Shown piece by piece: positions 7,695 through 17,366 of a stretch of DNA of 64,000 nucleotides. A model generated the notes under the pieces. The model saw nothing but the letters and a program-made list of their open reading frames with translations. It was not told the origin of the DNA and did not search any database. The position numbers and the translations under genes were made by a program. The DNA comes from Thermaurantimonas sp046299575 (GTDB lineage: Bacteria > Bacteroidota > Bacteroidia > Flavobacteriales > Schleiferiaceae), in contig NZ_JBKBHX010000003.1 of the NCBI RefSeq assembly GCF_046299575.1, positions 62,001 to 126,000 on the forward strand, read 5' to 3'. Position 1 is the first letter of the stretch, and every line of letters starts with the position of its first letter.

Positions 7695-9995
7695 CTATTC
7701 CCAGGTTTTTTCGTTGTCTTTAAGTCTCAATTTCATTAAACCAAATACTCCTAAAGCAGCAATCGTTAGTACTGTGATTTCCACCATTGTATCGGCCCCT
7801 CTGAAATCCACAAGGATCACATTGACTACATTCTTACCCTTGGCAAGTACGTAGGAATTTTGTACGTAATATTCCGTCGTTTCACGATTTACAGGCTCAT
7901 TTAGTACTTCGAGTGCCAGCATAGTAATCATCACCCCAAACATGGCCGAAACAATTACATCGCGCACCTTAATGGCTACTGAAGATGCATTGATGTACTT
8001 CGGAAGTTTATACAACACTAAAACAAAGAGAATCACAGTAAGCGTATCAATCGAAAATTGAGTCATCGCCAAATCAGGAGCACTGTAAAACACAAACATC
8101 AAACTAATCGATATGCCTAAAACTCCCATTGCAGCCACCGCTGCCAGTCTCGATTTTGCCAGCAAAATGAATAAAGTGCTGATTATCAAAAGAAAAACAA
8201 TAGTTGCTTCATAAAATGTAACTTCCGAAATTTTTCGAAAATCAATGTAAATATGTACACCCCTGAAAAGAGAATAGCCTACCAATAACATCAAGAAAAT
8301 CATGATTGTAAGCACATATAAGCGCAGGTATCCATTTTGCAAAACATTTGTGTAAAGCTGACTCAAAAACTTAATGAACTTTTGAATTTTATCGTAAATC
8401 GAAACAGATGAATAGGAGAGACTCTCTATCGAATTGCGATAAATCTCGCCGGGCTTTGTAAAGTAATAAGCACTCACACCTACTATCAACGTAGCTAATG
8501 ACAAGAAAAACACCGGTGTAAATCCATGCCAAACCGAAAGAGGTACGTGCTCAACCTCAAATCCATTGGTCAATAAAACCCCCTCCAACAGTCCTTTCAT
8601 TAGTCCCGGATAAACTCCAAAAATCACAGTAAGTGTCGCCAGTATATAAACTGGTAGCGACATCCACCGAGAAACGTGAAATTTCTGATCCATATGTGAA
8701 TTCTCAGTTCCAAAAAATGGCTTTACCCCTACCCAAAACCCAGCAACAAACAGTAAACAACCTGCAAAAAATGCCGATAATATTGGCATATATGATCGCG
8801 ATGAAATACCAAAAGCAGCTTCGTATAAAAATTCTTTACCGATAAAACCAAAGGTCAGTGGAACTCCTCCATGACTAAGTGCCGCAATCAAAGCTGCCGT
8901 GCCAATTCCCGGCATCGATCTGATAAGTCCATTGAGTCGTGTGATATCGCGCGTATGAGTTTCGTGATCTACAATGCCAGTTACCAGAAAGAGGGTTGCT
9001 TTGTATAAAGCATGAACAGTGATAAATACAATGGCAGCTGAAATACCCTGCTCACCGCCAATGCCAGTTAAAAACACTAAAATTCCCAAGGCGCTCAATG
9101 TTGTATAAGCCAAAATGCTCTTCATATCGCGAAAAAAAAGGGCCTGCACCGCACTGTATACCATTGTAATGCCGCCGACAACCATCAAAACCGGTTGCCA
9201 GTAAGTATAATGAGCATAAACCGGATAAAATCTCAACAGCAGAAAAACTCCTGCTTTCACCATCGTAGCCGAATGCAAATATGTGCTAACAGGTGTGGGT
9301 GCCTTCATAGCGCCTGGCAGCCAAAAGTGAAATGGAAACTGCGCTGACTTTGTAAAAGCAGCGATCAGAATGAGCCAAAATGCATTCTGCCCGGCCTTTG
9401 AATTAAGGAGTACTTCTTTATTTACTAATAGGGCTGAAAACGAAAAACTACCCGTAACCGTAGATATCAGTATTGCAGCCAGCAACAGAGCTACACCTCC
9501 CATGCCTGTGATGGTAAGTGCTCTCAATGCAGCATCTCTTGAGGCTTTTTCCTCGTAATGAAACCCTATGAGAAAAAAGGAAGAAATGCTTGTTAATTCC
9601 CAAAACATAAACATCATCACCAAATTGTCGCTCACCACCAAGCCAAGCATGGCTGTCATAAAAAGCGACAGAAAACCGTAAAAACGAAATTTTTCAGGAT
9701 GACCTTTTAAATAATAATGCGAATAAGCGAAAACTAAAGTTCCAATACCACTAATCAAAAGCAAAAACAAGAGCGACAAGCCATCAATCCTCCACTCAAA
9801 GTGTACACCCAGCCCCTCTTGCCATCGAATAATACCGGTAAGTGGCTCTTTTATATGTAAATAAGTTGAAAAATAAGTAAATACAGCAATCGGCACAATG
9901 AAAAAAAACGCTGATAAGTACTCCTTCAAATAATCTCTAAAGAGTACTAAAAGACTCGAAAGCAGTACCCCTGCAAGCACAAAAAAAAGTATCAT
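7695..9995 (-). CDS. mrpA: Na+/H+ antiporter subunit A (MrpA/MnhA)
   Basis: A 766-residue protein, the largest subunit of the Mrp antiporter. The N-terminal ~500 residues are NuoL-like, with the membrane glutamate Glu133 in MFMFWELTSISSF and the conserved HxHxATMVKAG-type region (STYLHSATMVKAGVF). The C-terminal ~200 residues are the MrpA-specific extension with several helices, including YSAPDLAMTQFSIDTLTV. This subunit is thought to carry the proton or Na+ path. A single upstream TAnnTTTG element at 10043-10050 could drive the seven-gene operon. The complete A-G set suggests Na+ extrusion and pH homeostasis, consistent with a marine, brackish or alkaline habitat (inference). Confidence 0.96.
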   Translation of the reverse strand: MILFFVLAGVLLSSLLVLFRDYLKEYLSAFFFIVPIAVFTYFSTYLHIKEPLTGIIRWQEGLGVHFEWRIDGLSLLFLLLISGIGTLVFAYSHYYLKGHPEKFRFYGFLSLFMTAMLGLVVSDNLVMMFMFWELTSISSFFLIGFHYEEKASRDAALRALTITGMGGVALLLAAILISTVTGSFSFSALLVNKEVLLNSKAGQNAFWLILIAAFTKSAQFPFHFWLPGAMKAPTPVSTYLHSATMVKAGVFLLLRFYPVYAHYTYWQPVLMVVGGITMVYSAVQALFFRDMKSILAYTTLSALGILVFLTGIGGEQGISAAIVFITVHALYKATLFLVTGIVDHETHTRDITRLNGLIRSMPGIGTAALIAALSHGGVPLTFGFIGKEFLYEAAFGISSRSYMPILSAFFAGCLLFVAGFWVGVKPFFGTENSHMDQKFHVSRWMSLPVYILATLTVIFGVYPGLMKGLLEGVLLTNGFEVEHVPLSVWHGFTPVFFLSLATLIVGVSAYYFTKPGEIYRNSIESLSYSSVSIYDKIQKFIKFLSQLYTNVLQNGYLRLYVLTIMIFLMLLVGYSLFRGVHIYIDFRKISEVTFYEATIVFLLIISTLFILLAKSRLAAVAAMGVLGISISLMFVFYSAPDLAMTQFSIDTLTVILFVLVLYKLPKYINASSVAIKVRDVIVSAMFGVMITMLALEVLNEPVNRETTEYYVQNSYVLAKGKNVVNVILVDFRGADTMVEITVLTIAALGVFGLMKLRLKDNEKTWE

Positions 9996-10042
9996 CCCCC
10001 TGTACTCTTTTTAATAAAGGCAATGCTAAAAAAAGAATTTCT

Positions 10043-10050
10043 CAAACTTA
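10043..10050 (-). promoter_or_regulatory. TAnnTTTG promoter element for the mrp operon
   Basis: The minus strand reads TAAGTTTG in the 66-base gap between the flippase stop and mrpA, giving a leader of about 45 bases. Confidence 0.6.
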
Positions 10051-10061
10051 AATATTCTAAG

Positions 10062-11552
10062 TTACTTTTTGATGAAATTCTTAAGAATATCAGCACTGCT
10101 TTTTACAAGCAAAGATAGATCAGGCGACAGGCGGTAATAAATAATTCCTATAAAAAGCAACACAGCAGCTAGGATAACTTTTAAAAGCGAAAGTAACACA
10201 ACTGGAATATCAATACTAATAAAATGAACCAGAATAAACACGAATACCAACAACATTAGAGCTTTAGCTGAAGAAGTGTTAAAAGGTGTAATGCCATAAT
10301 CTCTCTTCATTAAATAATAAGACAAAAGATTGTACACCAAATATGATATAAAAGTAGCTAAACCTGCACCGGTGATTCCATACAGAGGTATCAGAAAGTA
10401 ATTGGTAACCACAGCAATACCCGCTAATAAAAGCAACAGATACAAATTATATCGGTACTTCGGCGAAAAGGAGATAATCTCTGCCGTTAATCCAAAGGCA
10501 AGATCCGTGAGCTTAGCCAGGCCAATAAATAATACCACCCATTTACCGGCTGAATACGTTTCACCGTTGGGCATGATGTAAAAAATGCCATCAATCCCCG
10601 CCCAAATCAACAAAAGCATGCTTCCACCAAACAAGAGTTGATTTATCGAACTACGAGCATGCAATTCATTGATTTTTTCAATGTTCTGATGTTTCCAACT
10701 CTCTGAGAGTACAGGTCCGGCTATGGCATTCAGCGAACGCTTTGGCATCTCTATTACTAATCCAATGTATGATGCTATTACATAAATACCGGCATTGCCG
10801 AGGTTAATCATTCCTCCGATCATCAGACTGTCAATTGTCGTAACCAAAATGCTGGCAGTAGAAGTTAGCACCGAAAATAATCCGAATGAAGCAACTCCTT
10901 TTAAATGAGGTTTTAACCTCCAAAACTGAAACAACGGACGAAAAGGTGCCAAACGGTGATTGTACCAAAACACACCGAGCAGTGCAAGGCCATATATCGC
11001 TATTTGAAGGTTTAAGAAATGGTCGAAGTCAAACCATTTTACTACTATTCCCAGGAAGAAAAGAATGGTGAGCACACGGATTCCAACATCTTTAATTGCT
11101 GAAGGTACTACAATGCGGTTGTTCATCCGGGCATATGAAGCTGCTGCGAGGTAAAGGGTATTTAGAAGGGTTATACTCCAAACAAGATAGTAATATCGGG
11201 TAAGTTCTTTGGCGTTTTGAGAATAAAAATCAGTGATGGGCTGCTTAAAAGCCAAAAAAATCAAATAGCAAAGCAACACACCGACTAAGGGAACTATATA
11301 AAGCAAAGTGGCATATGCTCTGTAATCATCACCCTGCTGAACATAGGGAAGGTACTTCACAGATATCTGAGGAATACCCAAAACAGCCAGGGTTGAAAAC
11401 ATACCTGCTGCATTGGTCACTATACGCAACAGGCCTATTTGCTCTTGACTTAAAAAAGCAGGGAATAGAAATAAAAGTGTGAAAGTACCCAGCCCAACGC
11501 CTACGTAGGAGGCTACGCTACCTTTTATGGTCTGACGAGCGATGAGTCCCAA
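10062..11552 (-). CDS. Polysaccharide flippase (Wzx/MATE-like)
   Basis: A 496-residue membrane protein with about 14 hydrophobic segments, of the oligosaccharide flippase group in the MOP superfamily. Such proteins move lipid-linked glycan units across the inner membrane for LPS or exopolysaccharide synthesis. The N-terminus (GLIARQTIKGSVASYVG) is the familiar start of Bacteroidota family members. It supports the TTG at 11552 as start codon, and there is no better ATG. No glycosyltransferases lie nearby, so the glycan cannot be named. It follows AMP nucleosidase by 22 bases and is probably the last gene of that operon. Confidence 0.88.
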   Translation of the reverse strand: MGLIARQTIKGSVASYVGVGLGTFTLLFLFPAFLSQEQIGLLRIVTNAAGMFSTLAVLGIPQISVKYLPYVQQGDDYRAYATLLYIVPLVGVLLCYLIFLAFKQPITDFYSQNAKELTRYYYLVWSITLLNTLYLAAASYARMNNRIVVPSAIKDVGIRVLTILFFLGIVVKWFDFDHFLNLQIAIYGLALLGVFWYNHRLAPFRPLFQFWRLKPHLKGVASFGLFSVLTSTASILVTTIDSLMIGGMINLGNAGIYVIASYIGLVIEMPKRSLNAIAGPVLSESWKHQNIEKINELHARSSINQLLFGGSMLLLIWAGIDGIFYIMPNGETYSAGKWVVLFIGLAKLTDLAFGLTAEIISFSPKYRYNLYLLLLLAGIAVVTNYFLIPLYGITGAGLATFISYLVYNLLSYYLMKRDYGITPFNTSSAKALMLLVFVFILVHFISIDIPVVLLSLLKVILAAVLLFIGIIYYRLSPDLSLLVKSSADILKNFIKK

Positions 11553-11574
11553 AGAATATCTGCAAATTATAAAG

Positions 11575-12345
11575 TTAGAATCTGAGGTGTTTTACAGTCA
11601 AGCCATTGTTGATAAGCTCAAGCAGCGATTCTACTCCAATTTTTACATGTAAATTCACAAAATTCGCAGTTACTACTTTGTCGCTTTCTTCGGTTTTTAC
11701 TCCTTCAGGCACCATGGGCTGATCACTGATAAGCAAGAGCGCTCCTGTAGGAATTTTATTTCGAAAACCGGCAGTGAAGAGCGTAGCCGTTTCCATATCG
11801 ATGGCAATGGCACGAGTCACCTTCAGATACTTTTTAAATTCCACATCATGCTCCCATACACGGCGGTTGGTCGTGTAAACGGTGCCAGTCCAGTAATCGC
11901 GTTCGTTGTTTCGAATGGTAGTTGATACTGCTTTTTGCAAAGCGAAAGAAGGCAGAGATGGCACTTCAGGAGGCATATAGCTGTTTGAAGTTCCTTCGCC
12001 TCGTATTGCACCAATAGGAAGGATGAGGTCGCCAATGGCATTTTTCTTTTTCAATCCACCGCATTTGCCGAGAAACAGCACTGCCTTGGGCTGAATGGCG
12101 GTGAGCAGATCCATAATAGTAGCAGCGTTGGGGCTGCCCATTCCAAAGTTGATGAACGAAACGCCATTGGCATGTATGCTTGGCATGGAGCGATTGGTTC
12201 CCATAATCTCGCCACCATACATCTCCCGAAATACTTCTAAGTAATTATTGAAATTGGTGAGCAAAATGTATTTACTAAACATGTCGAGCGGTACTCCGGT
12301 GTATCGTGGCAGCCAATTGTTTACAATTTCTTCTTTCGTCTTCAT
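11575..12345 (-). CDS. amn: AMP nucleosidase (short Bacteroidota type)
   Basis: A 256-residue member of the nucleoside phosphorylase/AMP nucleosidase superfamily. It resembles the short AMN-like proteins common in Bacteroidota rather than the ~480-residue enterobacterial Amn. It would hydrolyse AMP to adenine and ribose 5-phosphate. The conserved phosphorylase fold motifs are FINFGMGSPNAATI, VLFLGKCGG and the purine-site AIDMETATLF with its conserved Met-Glu. The C-terminal Asp region (LLISDQP) is also present. It starts two bases after the MORN gene. The exact substrate is inferred from family resemblance; another nucleoside or nucleotide cannot be excluded. Confidence 0.85.
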   Translation of the reverse strand: MKTKEEIVNNWLPRYTGVPLDMFSKYILLTNFNNYLEVFREMYGGEIMGTNRSMPSIHANGVSFINFGMGSPNAATIMDLLTAIQPKAVLFLGKCGGLKKKNAIGDLILPIGAIRGEGTSNSYMPPEVPSLPSFALQKAVSTTIRNNERDYWTGTVYTTNRRVWEHDVEFKKYLKVTRAIAIDMETATLFTAGFRNKIPTGALLLISDQPMVPEGVKTEESDKVVTANFVNLHVKIGVESLLELINNGLTVKHLRF

Positions 12346-12347
12346 TT

Positions 12348-13199
12348 CTATAGTTTTTTGATTAGTTTATCGCTTTTCCAAATGCCTTTAGCTACAATCT
12401 TGTTCTCATCGTCCAGAAGTTCTCCGTAGCCTTCGCGCAGGTCATCGCGCCATCCACCTTTGTATCTATAGCCATTGCTGTAAATGTATTCTCCTTCGCC
12501 GTGGCGTTTATCGTTTAAAAACTCTCCTATGTAGCGATCGCCATTTTTCCACACATATTCACCCCTGCCATGGCGTATGCCCTCTTTCCAATAACCGATA
12601 AAATAGCCTCCTGTACTGTAAAAACCTACCCCCAGTCCTTCAGGACGCTTATTTTCAACTTCACCGATGTATCGAAGTTGTATATTGTCTTTGAGGTTCA
12701 AGTTGATTTCAACCACGCGATTCATCAGTTGATCGGCCTGTCGCTTGGTCAATTCTAATTCTTTTTTCAAAAGTTCAATTTCGGCATTTTGGAATAAATA
12801 TTTTTCTTTGAGTTCTTCGACGGATAGTTGGGCTTGGTTTTGCATTTTTTCAGCGATGCCAATACTGTTTCTAAATCGCCGAAACATTTCATTCATTACC
12901 AAGATTGAATCTGAATTTTTACGGATATTTTGATGTAATTGTCGCATTTTTTGCAGCAGCAAATCAGGCATAATAGAGTATGCTGAGTCACCTTGATAAT
13001 CAAACAAAGCATCTTCTTCGCTAAGTGCTCTTTTTATTGCATTAATGAGCATCTCATTACGAATTGAAAAAGTATCAATTTCACGCTTCAAAAACTCAAT
13101 ATTTCTTATCAGCTTATTGTACTCAAAATGCTGATAAATATTGAATAATATTGACAGAATTAAAAGTGAAAAAAGTATGTAAATCGTTCTTTTGTGCAT
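12348..13199 (-). CDS. MORN-repeat protein with N-terminal membrane anchor and coiled coil
   Basis: A 283-residue protein in three parts. A hydrophobic N-terminal helix (residues 5-22) may be a membrane anchor. A long charged coiled-coil-like region spans about 30-175. At least four MORN repeats follow in about 178-275, for example YIGEVENKRPEGLG, FIGYWKEGIRHGRGEY, YIGEFLNDKRHGEGEY and YKGGWRDDLREGYGEL. MORN repeats form beta-hairpin rods that bind lipids or proteins. The biological role is unknown. Its ATG overlaps the stop of the DUF2490 gene by one base, so the genes are very likely co-expressed. Confidence 0.85.
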   Translation of the reverse strand: MHKRTIYILFSLLILSILFNIYQHFEYNKLIRNIEFLKREIDTFSIRNEMLINAIKRALSEEDALFDYQGDSAYSIMPDLLLQKMRQLHQNIRKNSDSILVMNEMFRRFRNSIGIAEKMQNQAQLSVEELKEKYLFQNAEIELLKKELELTKRQADQLMNRVVEINLNLKDNIQLRYIGEVENKRPEGLGVGFYSTGGYFIGYWKEGIRHGRGEYVWKNGDRYIGEFLNDKRHGEGEYIYSNGYRYKGGWRDDLREGYGELLDDENKIVAKGIWKSDKLIKKL

Positions 13200-13999
13200 T
13201 AAAATCCGAGGTTAATATTTGGCAGTCTCTTTTCTACACTTCGCACATCAAGTCCTATCATCACATTAAAGCGAAGAATATGAGAAGTTTTGTACTCAAA
13301 ACCTGAAGATTTTTGACCAAGGGTGTACATATGGCCTACAAAGAAAGTTAAGTTGTTGTTGTAAACATATCCTATTCCATTATAAGTTCTAAAATCTTCA
13401 AAGGGATTGTTAATAATGGAACGGCCTGATTGCATAAAGATTTCAAAAGACGGAGAAACAAACCAAGTTTTTTTTTCGATTTTTTTCTTATTAATGGGGA
13501 TATAAGCGAAAAATTTATATCGATATCTATCGGTATATTCATAGGTAGAGTTTTTCAAATTACTTCTCCTCCAACGATGTTCAAAGCGAAATTGGTGATA
13601 AATTTTTACCCTGCCCATCGCTGGCATGGAGAAAAGCCATTGATGCCATATACGAGGCTCGAGAGTTATTTTATCAAAAGCTGTATCATCCATCCTTGGC
13701 GCATAATTGAATACCAAAGTGGGTCCTATAACAGCTTCGAAGTAGGGATTGAATAAAATATTGATTCCAGCTCTATTGTACCACTGTCTTGGCCTGCCGT
13801 AAAACGACCAAAGATCTTCTTCACGATTTCGAGTTCGATAATGATGCTCTCCGTAATAACCTAAATATTTTGAAAATCGCACTTTTAAATACAAACCATT
13901 CCAAATACCGGTTTCTTCCATCTGAATGCTGGGCTGCTGGCCATTAAGCAACCGGGAGATGCAAAAAAATATAGGTAAAATAATCTTAAATCTCAACAA
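13199..13999 (-). CDS. DUF2490 family outer-membrane-like protein
   Basis: A 266-residue protein starting with a signal peptide (FKIILPIFFCISRLLNG, then QQ). It continues as alternating aromatic/charged strands typical of a small outer-membrane beta-barrel. The pattern (a tryptophan/tyrosine-rich YYGEHHYRTRNRE section, RAGINILFNPYFEAVIGPT, IWHQWLF, IYHQFRFEHRW) matches DUF2490, a family without known function found in many Bacteroidota. The only sensible start is a TTG at 13999, one base after the upstream stop. It lies between two MORN-type genes in one operon. Confidence 0.75.
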   Translation of the reverse strand: MLRFKIILPIFFCISRLLNGQQPSIQMEETGIWNGLYLKVRFSKYLGYYGEHHYRTRNREEDLWSFYGRPRQWYNRAGINILFNPYFEAVIGPTLVFNYAPRMDDTAFDKITLEPRIWHQWLFSMPAMGRVKIYHQFRFEHRWRRSNLKNSTYEYTDRYRYKFFAYIPINKKKIEKKTWFVSPSFEIFMQSGRSIINNPFEDFRTYNGIGYVYNNNLTFFVGHMYTLGQKSSGFEYKTSHILRFNVMIGLDVRSVEKRLPNINLGF

Positions 14000-14000
14000 A

Positions 14001-14681
14001 TCAATATTTTAAAGGCTTTTTCTTTCCATTTTCGTCGTACGTAAACCACTTTCCAACCTTCTCACCCATTTTATATTGACCTTCTACCTTTATTTTTCCG
14101 TCTTGATAGAATTCTTTGTACGGACCGTCGAGCTCATTTGCCCGGTAGGTAGATATGGCTGCTATTCCACCCTCTTTGTAGTATTCAATAGCTTCACCTT
14201 CGATTACGCCCATTTTATAGGTATAAGCCACTGCCGGATTACCATTGTCGTAATACCATATGTATTTACCGTGTTTTTGATTGTTTACATACGTTCCTTC
14301 TTCGCTGATTTTGCCTGTGTTAGGATTAAATTTTTTATAAGCGCCCGAAAGTACCCCTTCGGTAAATTCCTTTAATTCCATTAGTCGAGCAAATCCGTCG
14401 TAAATCTTCTGCTCGCCGTGCAATTTGCCCATTTTGTAATATTCTTCGATATTTAGGTATCCGCGATCATTTAGCGTAATGCGGATTCCATCCAGCACAT
14501 TATCTACATAATTTTCAATTGTTTTCAGATTACCGCTTGGATGGTAATAGACCCATATCCCTTGTCTTTTTCCGTTTTCGTCTGTCCTATTTGGATGGTA
14601 TTTACTTTGGGCTGTAACACTTGAAATTCCAAATAATATCGAAAATGCTGAGATGAAAAATTTTTTTAAAAAATGCACCAT
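14001..14681 (-). CDS. YwqK/MORN-2 repeat protein, secreted
   Basis: A 226-residue protein with a signal peptide (MVHFLKKFFISAFSILFGISSVTAQ) and a series of short G-x-W/Y-x-x-Y repeats of the MORN-2 (YwqK) type. Examples are RQGIWVYYHPSGNLK, LHGEQKIYDG, KHGKYIWYYDNGNP, LDGPYKEFYQDGKIK and KVGKWFTYDENGKK. Proteins of this type are often labelled toxin-antitoxin system YwqK antitoxin, but no toxin lies nearby and that name should not be taken literally here. The ATG at 14681 is chosen over the TTG at 14699 because that TTG is part of the promoter element TATTTTTG. First gene of a five-gene unit. Confidence 0.8.
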   Translation of the reverse strand: MVHFLKKFFISAFSILFGISSVTAQSKYHPNRTDENGKRQGIWVYYHPSGNLKTIENYVDNVLDGIRITLNDRGYLNIEEYYKMGKLHGEQKIYDGFARLMELKEFTEGVLSGAYKKFNPNTGKISEEGTYVNNQKHGKYIWYYDNGNPAVAYTYKMGVIEGEAIEYYKEGGIAAISTYRANELDGPYKEFYQDGKIKVEGQYKMGEKVGKWFTYDENGKKKPLKY

Positions 14682-14696
14682 TGAGTCGATTTTTTG

Positions 14697-14704
14697 CAAA
14701 AATA
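14697..14704 (-). promoter_or_regulatory. TAnnTTTG promoter element for the YwqK-DUF2490-MORN-amn-flippase operon
   Basis: The minus strand reads TATTTTTG, 15 bases before the ATG at 14681. It rules out the upstream TTG as a start codon. Confidence 0.65.
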
Positions 14705-14766
14705 GAATTTTAGCTCATCAAAAGCTGTCAATACAATGTTATCAAACCTTTTTAGCTAAAAATGAA

Positions 14767-14794
14767 AAAGCCACCTTTTGAATGAGATGGCTTT
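14767..14794 (-). terminator. Terminator of clpC
   Basis: A hairpin aaagcca...tggcttt lies 19 bases past the clpC stop. On the minus strand it is followed by TTTTCATTTTT. Confidence 0.65.
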
Positions 14795-14813
14795 ATACCT
14801 GTGTTAATTAATT

Positions 14814-17366
14814 CTAAGCTTGCTCCTCAGTTACAGTTGACTCTTCTGTGATCAATAGAGCGTCTTTGGCCTCGTTTACTTCTACCACCAGAATAGATCC
14901 TTCTTTAAAGCGGTTGTTTATAATGTCTTCTGCCAACGGATCTTCCACATATCTCTGGATGGCACGTGCCAAAGGACGTGCACCAAACTGTGGATCGAAA
15001 CCTTTCTCAGCGAGAAACTCTATGGCTGCGTCGCTCATCTTGAGCTTATAGCCGATCTTTTCAATTCGCTGTAGGAGTTTATTGATTTCAATGTGAATAA
15101 TTTTGAGAATGTCTTCTTTTTTAAGGGTATTAAAGAGCACGATGTCGTCTATGCGGTTTAAAAATTCGGGTGCAAAGGCTTTCTTAAGGGCATTTTCGAT
15201 CACGCTCTTTGTTAATGCATCCATGTTTTCTTCCTTTGCCTTGGTCACAAATCCCACACCGGTGCCAAAGTCTTTGAGCTGACGCGTACCGATGTTTGAT
15301 GTCATAATGATTATGGTGTTTTTAAAGTCAATTTTGCGACCTAGCGAATCGGTCATCTGTCCATCGTCGAGTGCCTGCAGTAAGAGGTTAAAAACATCGG
15401 GATGTGCCTTTTCGATTTCATCGAGCAATACTACAGAGTAGGGTTTGCGTCGAACTTTTTCGGTCAGTTGACCTCCTTCTTCATATCCCACATACCCCGG
15501 AGGCGCGCCTATGAGACGCGAAACGGAGAACTTCTCCATGTATTCGCTCATATCGATGCGTATGAGTGCATCCTCAGAGTCAAACAGCGCTTTAGCGAGT
15601 TCTTTAGCCAGTTGAGTTTTACCAACTCCGGTAGGGCCGAGGAAGATGAAAGAGCCAATGGGTTTTTTGGGATCTTTTAGTCCGGCTCTGTTGCGCTGTA
15701 TTGCTTTTACAACCTTTTTAACTGCCTCATCCTGACCAATGACTTTACCCTGCAGCTCGTCAGCCAGTTTGGCAAGTCTGCTGCTCTCGGCTTGAGCTAT
15801 GCGTTGCACAGGTATGCCAGTCATCATAGATACTACTTCGGCCACATGGTCAGCAGTGACGATCTCTTTATTTCGCTTCACCTCTTCTTCCCATTCGCGC
15901 TGAGCTTCGAGCAGTTGATTTTCAATGCGTTTTTCATCGTCACGCAAACGGGCAGCATCTTCGTATTTCTGGCGTTTTACTACTTTAATTTTCTGCTCGC
16001 GAATTTCTTCGAGCTGTTTTTCAAGGTCGAGTATAGCCTGAGGAACTTTAATGGAGGTAATATGAACTCTTGAACCTGTCTCGTCGAGAGCATCGATTGC
16101 TTTATCAGGTAAGTGTCTGTCAGATACATATCGCTGTGTGAGATACACGCAGGCTTCGATGGCCTCGTCGGTGTACACCACGTTGTGATGCTCCTCGTAT
16201 TTGTCTTTTATGTTTTTGAGTATTTGAATGGTTTCTTCAGGTGTAGTTGGTTCTACCATCACTTTTTGGAAGCGTCTTTCCAAAGCACCGTCTTTTTCTA
16301 TGTATTGGCGGTACTCATCGAGTGTGGTAGCACCTATGCATTGAATTTCACCTCTAGCGAGTGCCGGCTTAAACATGTTTGAAGCATCGAGAGAACCAGT
16401 GGCACCACCGGCACCAACTATTGTATGGATTTCGTCGATGAAGAGTATGATGTCTTTGTTGCGCTCCAGTTCGTTCATGAGCGACTTCATGCGCTCTTCA
16501 AACTGTCCGCGGTACTTAGTACCTGCCACCATCGAAGCCAGGTCTAAGGCTACTACGCGCTTATCAAATAGTACACGACTTACTTTCTTTTTTACAATGC
16601 GAAGTGCGAGCCCTTCAGCAATTGCTGACTTACCAACACCTGGCTCTCCAATGAGTAAGGGATTGTTTTTCTTACGGCGCGAAAGTATTTGAGAGACGCG
16701 CTCTATTTCCTTTTCCCTACCTACGACGGGATCAAGTTTACCTTCTTCAGCCAACTGGGTAAGATCTCGGCCAAAGTTGTCAATAACGGGGGTTTTTGAT
16801 TTTGTTTCCATTTTTCCTCCGGGTCTATTCATACTGCCGAAGCGCTCTCTGCGCTCAAACTCATCATCGTCTTCGTATGCACTCATGGAAATTTCTTCTT
16901 TGTATTTGAAATCTTCCGCTGAGGTAGGATCCTGAATTTTTAAGAAAGCCTGGCGAGCGCTTTCATAAGTAACTCCAAAATTTTTGAGTATGCGTACTAC
17001 AGGGTCATCATTGTCCTTTAATATACATAGCAGTAAGTGGGCAGTTCGAATCTCAGGGCTATGAAGCAATTTTGCTTCTAATAAAGTAACCTTTAGCACC
17101 TTTTCTGCTTGTCGAGTAAGAGGAATATTCTTTTTGATATTGATGTTAGTCGAATAATTTGCTGGTATTAATGCCTCAATTCTTTTGCGCAGAGCTTGTA
17201 TATCTACGCCCAGATCATGCAATATCTGGATGGCACTTCCTTCTCCCTCGCGAATAATTCCAAGCATAAGGTGCTCGGTACCAATCACATCGTGCCCCAG
17301 CCTGAGTGCCTCCTCTTTGCTGTAACTAATTACGTCTTTAACTCTTGGTGAAAAATTCTCTTCCAT
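14814..17366 (-). CDS. clpC: ATP-dependent Clp protease ATPase subunit ClpC
   Basis: An 850-residue class I Hsp100 unfoldase. Order of parts: a double Clp-N domain (about 1-145); AAA+ module 1 with Walker A GEPGVGKSA and Walker B LFIDEIH; a UVR/M-domain-like coiled coil (KVVKRQKYEDAARLRDDE); AAA+ module 2 with GPTGVGKTQ and LLDEIEKAHPDVF; a ClpB D2 small domain. It unfolds substrates and threads them into ClpP, which is not in this window. The UVR-containing middle domain and absence of the long ClpB M-domain support ClpC over ClpB. It is transcribed away from gyrA. No CtsR or McsA/B genes are adjacent. Confidence 0.96.
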   Translation of the reverse strand: MEENFSPRVKDVISYSKEEALRLGHDVIGTEHLMLGIIREGEGSAIQILHDLGVDIQALRKRIEALIPANYSTNINIKKNIPLTRQAEKVLKVTLLEAKLLHSPEIRTAHLLLCILKDNDDPVVRILKNFGVTYESARQAFLKIQDPTSAEDFKYKEEISMSAYEDDDEFERRERFGSMNRPGGKMETKSKTPVIDNFGRDLTQLAEEGKLDPVVGREKEIERVSQILSRRKKNNPLLIGEPGVGKSAIAEGLALRIVKKKVSRVLFDKRVVALDLASMVAGTKYRGQFEERMKSLMNELERNKDIILFIDEIHTIVGAGGATGSLDASNMFKPALARGEIQCIGATTLDEYRQYIEKDGALERRFQKVMVEPTTPEETIQILKNIKDKYEEHHNVVYTDEAIEACVYLTQRYVSDRHLPDKAIDALDETGSRVHITSIKVPQAILDLEKQLEEIREQKIKVVKRQKYEDAARLRDDEKRIENQLLEAQREWEEEVKRNKEIVTADHVAEVVSMMTGIPVQRIAQAESSRLAKLADELQGKVIGQDEAVKKVVKAIQRNRAGLKDPKKPIGSFIFLGPTGVGKTQLAKELAKALFDSEDALIRIDMSEYMEKFSVSRLIGAPPGYVGYEEGGQLTEKVRRKPYSVVLLDEIEKAHPDVFNLLLQALDDGQMTDSLGRKIDFKNTIIIMTSNIGTRQLKDFGTGVGFVTKAKEENMDALTKSVIENALKKAFAPEFLNRIDDIVLFNTLKKEDILKIIHIEINKLLQRIEKIGYKLKMSDAAIEFLAEKGFDPQFGARPLARAIQRYVEDPLAEDIINNRFKEGSILVVEVNEAKDALLITEESTVTEEQA

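Noticed and set aside
14001..14681. YwqK protein as part of a toxin-antitoxin system
   Set aside because: It is a secreted MORN-2 repeat protein and no toxin-like gene is adjacent; the antitoxin name is a database label only.
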